From JAKORR01 sp964608495 (GTDB lineage: Bacteria > Armatimonadota > Zipacnadia > Zipacnadales > FEN-943): DNA of 5,646 nt. Shown in pieces: positions 4,529 to 5,646 of the stretch. The stretch spans positions 1 through 5,646 of the forward strand of contig CAZSOQ010000295.1 of NCBI GenBank assembly GCA_964608495.1, in the 5' to 3' direction. Made by a program: the position numbers and the translations under genes. Position 1 is the first letter of the stretch; the number at the start of each line of letters is the position of its first letter. The notes below the pieces were generated by a model. It was not told the DNA's origin. It saw only the letters and a list, made by a program, of their open reading frames with translations, and ran no database searches.

Positions 4529-5646
4529 GATCCATCGCTCCTCTGCTGCGTCTCGTTCACCTGTCCGTGGTTCTGTCCCGATACGTGCAGACGGACCCTG
4601 TTGTCGTCCCCTATCTCCGGGTAGCTGCCCAGCTTGGCCGAGAGCTCCCGCAGGCGCTTGGCTAGGGCCGCCGCCTTCTCGGCCGACGGGTACTCCGGCC
4701 CGAAGCGCGACCGCGGGATGACGACGGGCGTCGCGGTCACATCCCATCCCCACAGCTCCACGTACTCAATATCGAAGATCGCCGACTCCATCCGCTCCCC
4801 GGCCTTCTGGTCGAAGACGAAGTTCCCCATCGAGTAGAGGATGGGCGCGCCACGGTAGGCCGCCATCCCCTCCAGCACGTGGGGATGGTGGCCCAGAAGG
4901 AGGTCCGCCCCGGCATCCACCGCCGCGCGCGCCACCTGTCTCTGCCGCTGGGTCGGCAACTGCCGGTACTCCTCTCCCCAGTGGAAGGACACGACCAGCA
5001 AGTCGCACTTGGGGTCCGCCTCGCGCACCTGCTTTGTGAAGTTAGACAGGTCCTGGGCCACTTTGTTGTCCGACCCGTGCCCGAAGCTCAGGTCCGTGTA
5101 GGCCATGAAGCCCAGGCGCAGCGGCCCCACCTGCAGGTACACGGGCCACCAGGCGGTCGCCGCCTCGCGCCTGCCCCCGCAGTAGAGTATGCCGTTGCGG
5201 TCGAGGATGTCCATCGTGTCCAGAAAGGTCCGCCGCCCGGAGTTGAGCGTGTGGTTGTTGGCGATGGACACAACGTCAAAGCCGCCGTCCTGGAGCACCG
5301 TGACCGTCGCGGGCTCGGCGCGGAACACGCAGTCCTTGGGCGCGTGGGCCCCACGCGTCGAGAGCGGGGACTCCAGGTTCCCAAAGGTGATGTCGCCGGC
5401 CCGCAACTGGTCGCGCACGCGGGCCAGGATGCTCTCGGCGCCTCGGCTGCGGATCGCCCCTCCCACCCCTCGGTCCAGCATCACGTCGCCCACGACGACG
5501 ATCCTGTCGGGCCGGGCCTTCTGGCAGTATTCCTCGAAGGCGACCATCACGGCGGCGGCCTGCTTCGCCTGGGAGCCGGAGCCGGCATTGAGGTTGATCT
5601 CCGGCGCCGGGATGCCCAGCTCGTCGAAGAATACTTTGGAGAGGAG
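4525..5646 (-). CDS. WecB-CapA chimeric ORF, 5' end outside the window; CapA-family metallophosphatase-like protein
   Basis: The visible 373 codons are open to the right edge. Counting from the GTG at 5550 as residue 1, residues 21 onward are a CapA/PGA_cap protein, a metallophosphatase-like fold linked to poly-gamma-glutamate or capsule functions. Its motifs are GDVMLDR (21-27), NLESPLS (58-64), VVSIANNHTLN (93-103), SFHWGEEY (188-195), LGHHPHVLEGM (219-229) and YSMGNFVF (239-246). All usual metal-site residues (Asp22, Glu60, Asn99/His100, His190, His222/His224) are present. Everything before that, 55 visible residues, is instead typical of UDP-GlcNAc 2-epimerase. The tandem GTG-ATG at 5550-5545 has no ribosome-binding site and sits inside the epimerase-like part, so the true start is probably beyond 5646. 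No signal peptide is visible, although CapA proteins often carry an N-terminal signal or anchor. The CapA call is firm; its substrate is unknown. The gene is either a true fusion or an assembly chimera. Confidence 0.82.
   Translation of the reverse strand, partial: LLSKVFFDELGIPAPEINLNAGSGSQAKQAAAVMVAFEEYCQKARPDRIVVVGDVMLDRGVGGAIRSRGAESILARVRDQLRAGDITFGNLESPLSTRGAHAPKDCVFRAEPATVTVLQDGGFDVVSIANNHTLNSGRRTFLDTMDILDRNGILYCGGRREAATAWWPVYLQVGPLRLGFMAYTDLSFGHGSDNKVAQDLSNFTKQVREADPKCDLLVVSFHWGEEYRQLPTQRQRQVARAAVDAGADLLLGHHPHVLEGMAAYRGAPILYSMGNFVFDQKAGERMESAIFDIEYVELWGWDVTATPVVIPRSRFGPEYPSAEKAAALAKRLRELSAKLGSYPEIGDDNRVRLHVSGQNHGQVNETQQRSDGS
4538..4544 (-). promoter_or_regulatory. Shine-Dalgarno site that fixes the GTG start of the foldase
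   Basis: The minus strand reads AGAGGAG nine bases before the GTG at 4528, inside the last codons of the CapA-like gene. It supports the GTG start over longer versions of the frame, and with the four-base GTGA overlap it points to translational coupling. Confidence 0.72.
5482..5646 (-). pseudogene. N-terminal fragment of UDP-GlcNAc 2-epimerase (WecB-like), in frame with CapA
   Basis: Read on the minus strand from the right edge, these 55 codons carry a chain of WecB hallmarks: SKVFFDELGIPAPEINL, then NAGSGSQAKQAAAVMVAFEE, then the strand RPDRIVVVGDV. In ordinary WecB the last strand continues with Asn/Thr-Ser/Thr-rich residues and about 280 more residues containing most of the active site. 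Here it continues as CapA (MLDRGVGGA). The visible piece corresponds to roughly residues 40-97 of a ~375-residue enzyme; the first ~40 residues would lie right of the window. On its own it cannot be an active epimerase. The family match is by memory of conserved WecB sequence and is strong, because several consecutive motifs agree in order and spacing. Confidence 0.75.

Noticed and set aside
3618..4535. A 305-residue frame starting at the ATG at 4535, sharing the foldase ribosome-binding site
   Set aside because: Its ATG is even closer to the AGAGGAG site, but the product is Arg/Asp/Gly-rich without any motif, whereas the frame from GTG encodes a complete parvulin-type foldase.
4529..4753. 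Upstream extension of the foldase to an ATG at 4753
   Set aside because: The extra 75 residues overlap the CapA-like gene, look low-complexity and would bury the signal peptide; the GTG at 4528 has a ribosome-binding site and the GTGA overlap.
1..5646. tRNA, rRNA, CRISPR arrays, insertion sequences, phage genes, long direct repeats
   Set aside because: Looked for throughout; no cloverleaf, repeat-spacer pattern, transposase-like protein or terminal inverted repeats was recognised, and almost all the sequence is accounted for by the five coding regions.

Overview
This is a GC-rich, densely coded bacterial window, probably from an uncultivated environmental lineage. A two-membrane or at least strongly extracytoplasmic lifestyle is suggested by a signal-peptide foldase, two membrane-anchored SPFH proteins and a CapA-type enzyme. 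The sequence alone does not fix the phylum; Planctomycetota, Armatimonadota or a similar group would fit, but that is a guess.

Layout. At the left, on the plus strand, is one gene for an L-fucose/L-arabinose isomerase-like sugar isomerase (41-1375). It converges on a block of four minus-strand genes, with a near-perfect inverted repeat at the junction (1375-1400). Read in their own direction, the minus genes are: (i) an open frame that enters from beyond the right edge (5646) and ends at 4525, whose start is UDP-GlcNAc 2-epimerase (WecB) sequence and whose remainder is a CapA-family metallophosphatase-like protein; (ii) a secreted SurA/PrsA-like parvulin peptidyl-prolyl isomerase (3551-4528) that overlaps it by four bases; (iii) a 161-base gap with two hairpins; (iv) and (v) two tandem paralogous SPFH/prohibitin-like membrane proteins (3389-2433 and 2433-1432) that share one base at their stop/start junction.

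How they may work together. CapA with the coupled foldase looks like an envelope or surface-polymer unit: a polymer-related enzyme and a chaperone for exported proteins. The SPFH pair looks like a self-contained hetero-oligomeric membrane scaffold, analogous in layout (not in orthology) to HflK/HflC or the two prohibitins. A joint role in envelope quality control is inference only.

The most notable point is the right edge. About 55 residues of clear WecB sequence run without a break into CapA exactly at a Val-Val-Gly-Asp-Val strand that both families possess. This is either a real in-frame gene fusion or deletion at shared sequence, or an assembly chimera near a sequence end. It also means the obvious start near 5550 is probably not a real start. 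A second point is that the parvulin domain has glutamate where the second conserved histidine of the fold is normally found.
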